This document shows, one piece after another, positions 5,552 to 6,339 of a DNA stretch of 6,339 bases. Within the stretch, counting starts at the first letter, position 1, and every line of letters starts with the position of its first letter. Made by a program: the position numbers and the translations under genes. Source of the stretch: CAVXYC01 sp046154735 (lineage in GTDB: Bacteria; Chloroflexota; UBA6077; JACCZL01); NCBI GenBank assembly GCA_046154735.1, contig JBJXFJ010000219.1, forward strand, positions 1 to 6,339, written 5' to 3'. The notes beneath the pieces were generated by a model. That model was given only the letters and a program-made list of their open reading frames with translations, was not told the DNA's origin and did no database searches.

Positions 5552-6339
5552 ATGAGAATTGTTCGATCGAGTGCTCAGGCTGGGCGCCTGAGCTGGCGCT
5601 CACCAGTGATCTGGGCGCTGGGGGCCACGCTGGTATTGGCGGCCTGTCAGCCGGCCGCCGCGCCCGCGCCGGCCTCACCCACCGCGGCTCCGGCCAAGCC
5701 GGCGGCCCCGGCGGGGAGCCCCTCGGCCGCCGCGAGCCCGGCCGTACCCTCGGGCAGCCCCGCGGCAAAACCGGCGGCATCGCCGGCGGCTGGGGCCCCC
5801 GCGGCCGTGGCCAAGCCCATTGTGGACCCGGAGGCAGAGCGCTTCTTCACAGGGAAGACGATCACCTTCTCCATCGGATATGCCCCGGGTGGTGGGGCGG
5901 ATACCCAGGCGCGTCTCCTGGCGGCCGTGCTCCCGCGTTACATTCCGGGCAGCCCGCAGGTCGTGGTGACGAACGTGCCAGGCGCCGACTCGCTGGTGAA
6001 CGCGCAGCAGACCATGCGCAAGACCGCCAATGGACTTGAGTGGGGGCACTTCAGTGTTGGCATTATTCTCCAGGCGGTCACGGGTAAGCAGTTTGAGGGT
6101 TTCAATCCCATGGAGCCCGTCTATCTCGGCATGGTGGACAGCGGTGGCAACCCCAGCCAGCTGTGCTCTCGTACCGAGGTGATTGCGGATCTTGAGTCCT
6201 TTCTCAAGAGCCCCCGGAAGCTCCGGCTAGCCGAGACATCGCCGGCTAGTAATCCAGCTCCAGTGATGGAGTGGATGAAGATGATCGGGCTTCCCCTTGA
6301 AACGGTCTACGGATACGGTGGAACGTCTGAGCTGCGGGC
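5552..6339 (+). CDS. tctC: TctC-family substrate-binding lipoprotein, 3' end outside the window
   Basis: The frame stays open to the window edge, giving 262 residues plus two bases; TctC proteins are usually about 320-330 residues, longer with this linker, so roughly a third is missing. Residues 1-32 form a lipoprotein signal: basic n-region, hydrophobic core WALGATLVL (21-29) and lipobox LAAC with Cys32 as lipid site. Residues 33-89 are an Ala/Pro/Ser/Gly linker without charged residues other than three lysines. The binding domain begins near 98 with GKTITFSIGYAPGGGADTQA (101-120), the TctC carboxylate-binding signature, followed by IPGSPQVVV (131-139) and NVPGADSL (141-148); family members more often read PGAGS at the last site. 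It would be tethered outside the membrane, capture the substrate and deliver it to the TctA/TctB pair. Being last in the operon, it may be made in greater amounts through its strong ribosome site. Family assignment is secure; substrate unknown. Confidence 0.92.
   Translation, partial: MRIVRSSAQAGRLSWRSPVIWALGATLVLAACQPAAAPAPASPTAAPAKPAAPAGSPSAAASPAVPSGSPAAKPAASPAAGAPAAVAKPIVDPEAERFFTGKTITFSIGYAPGGGADTQARLLAAVLPRYIPGSPQVVVTNVPGADSLVNAQQTMRKTANGLEWGHFSVGIILQAVTGKQFEGFNPMEPVYLGMVDSGGNPSQLCSRTEVIADLESFLKSPRKLRLAETSPASNPAPVMEWMKMIGLPLETVYGYGGTSELR

Noticed and set aside
5518..6039. 173-codon plus-strand frame overlapping the tctC-like gene
   Set aside because: It is an out-of-phase reading of the GC-rich linker; the other phase has a lipobox, ribosome site and TctC signatures.
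5403..6049. Several minus-strand frames of 75-125 codons
   Set aside because: They are Ala/Gly/Arg/Pro-rich complements of the tctC-like linker with no family resemblance.

Overview
The window is a stretch of moderately GC-rich bacterial DNA carrying six protein-coding genes. Five are complete and one runs off the right edge. The substrate-binding protein at the right end is a lipoprotein with a long Ala/Pro/Ser linker directly after the lipid-attachment cysteine. That design, rather than a free periplasmic protein, is typical of monoderm-type bacteria and especially common in Chloroflexota. I therefore infer an uncultured Chloroflexota-like organism, with moderate confidence and no marker gene to confirm it.

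Layout. Bases 1-371 hold no gene I can support, but contain a cluster of short palindromes and a -10-like box. A homologue of 4,5-dihydroxyphthalate decarboxylase follows on the plus strand (372-1388). After a 185-bp gap comes a class II HpcH/HpaI-family aldolase (1574-2335). An 80-bp convergent gap built of AAAGTGC heptamers and an inverted copy separates it from a minus-strand short-chain dehydrogenase/reductase (2416-3213). A 225-bp gap with a consensus -10 box then leads into a plus-strand tripartite tricarboxylate transporter operon: tctA-like (3439-4953), an overlapping tctB-like gene (4946-5491), and a tctC-like lipoprotein gene (5552 to the window end).

How the genes may work together. 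The TctABC system would capture a carboxylated compound outside the membrane and import it. A decarboxylase-like protein, a C-C bond-cleaving aldolase for 2-oxo acids and an NAD(H)-type alcohol/ketone oxidoreductase are plausible steps for degrading it. The joint pathway is inferred from proximity only; the substrate cannot be read from the sequence. The decarboxylase-like gene and the transporter operon share a nearly identical 12-base -10 region (CTAYAATRCGCC), which hints at similar promoters.

For most plus-strand genes the longest open frame starts a few codons before the best ribosome-binding-site-supported ATG. The starts given here follow the Shine-Dalgarno spacing.
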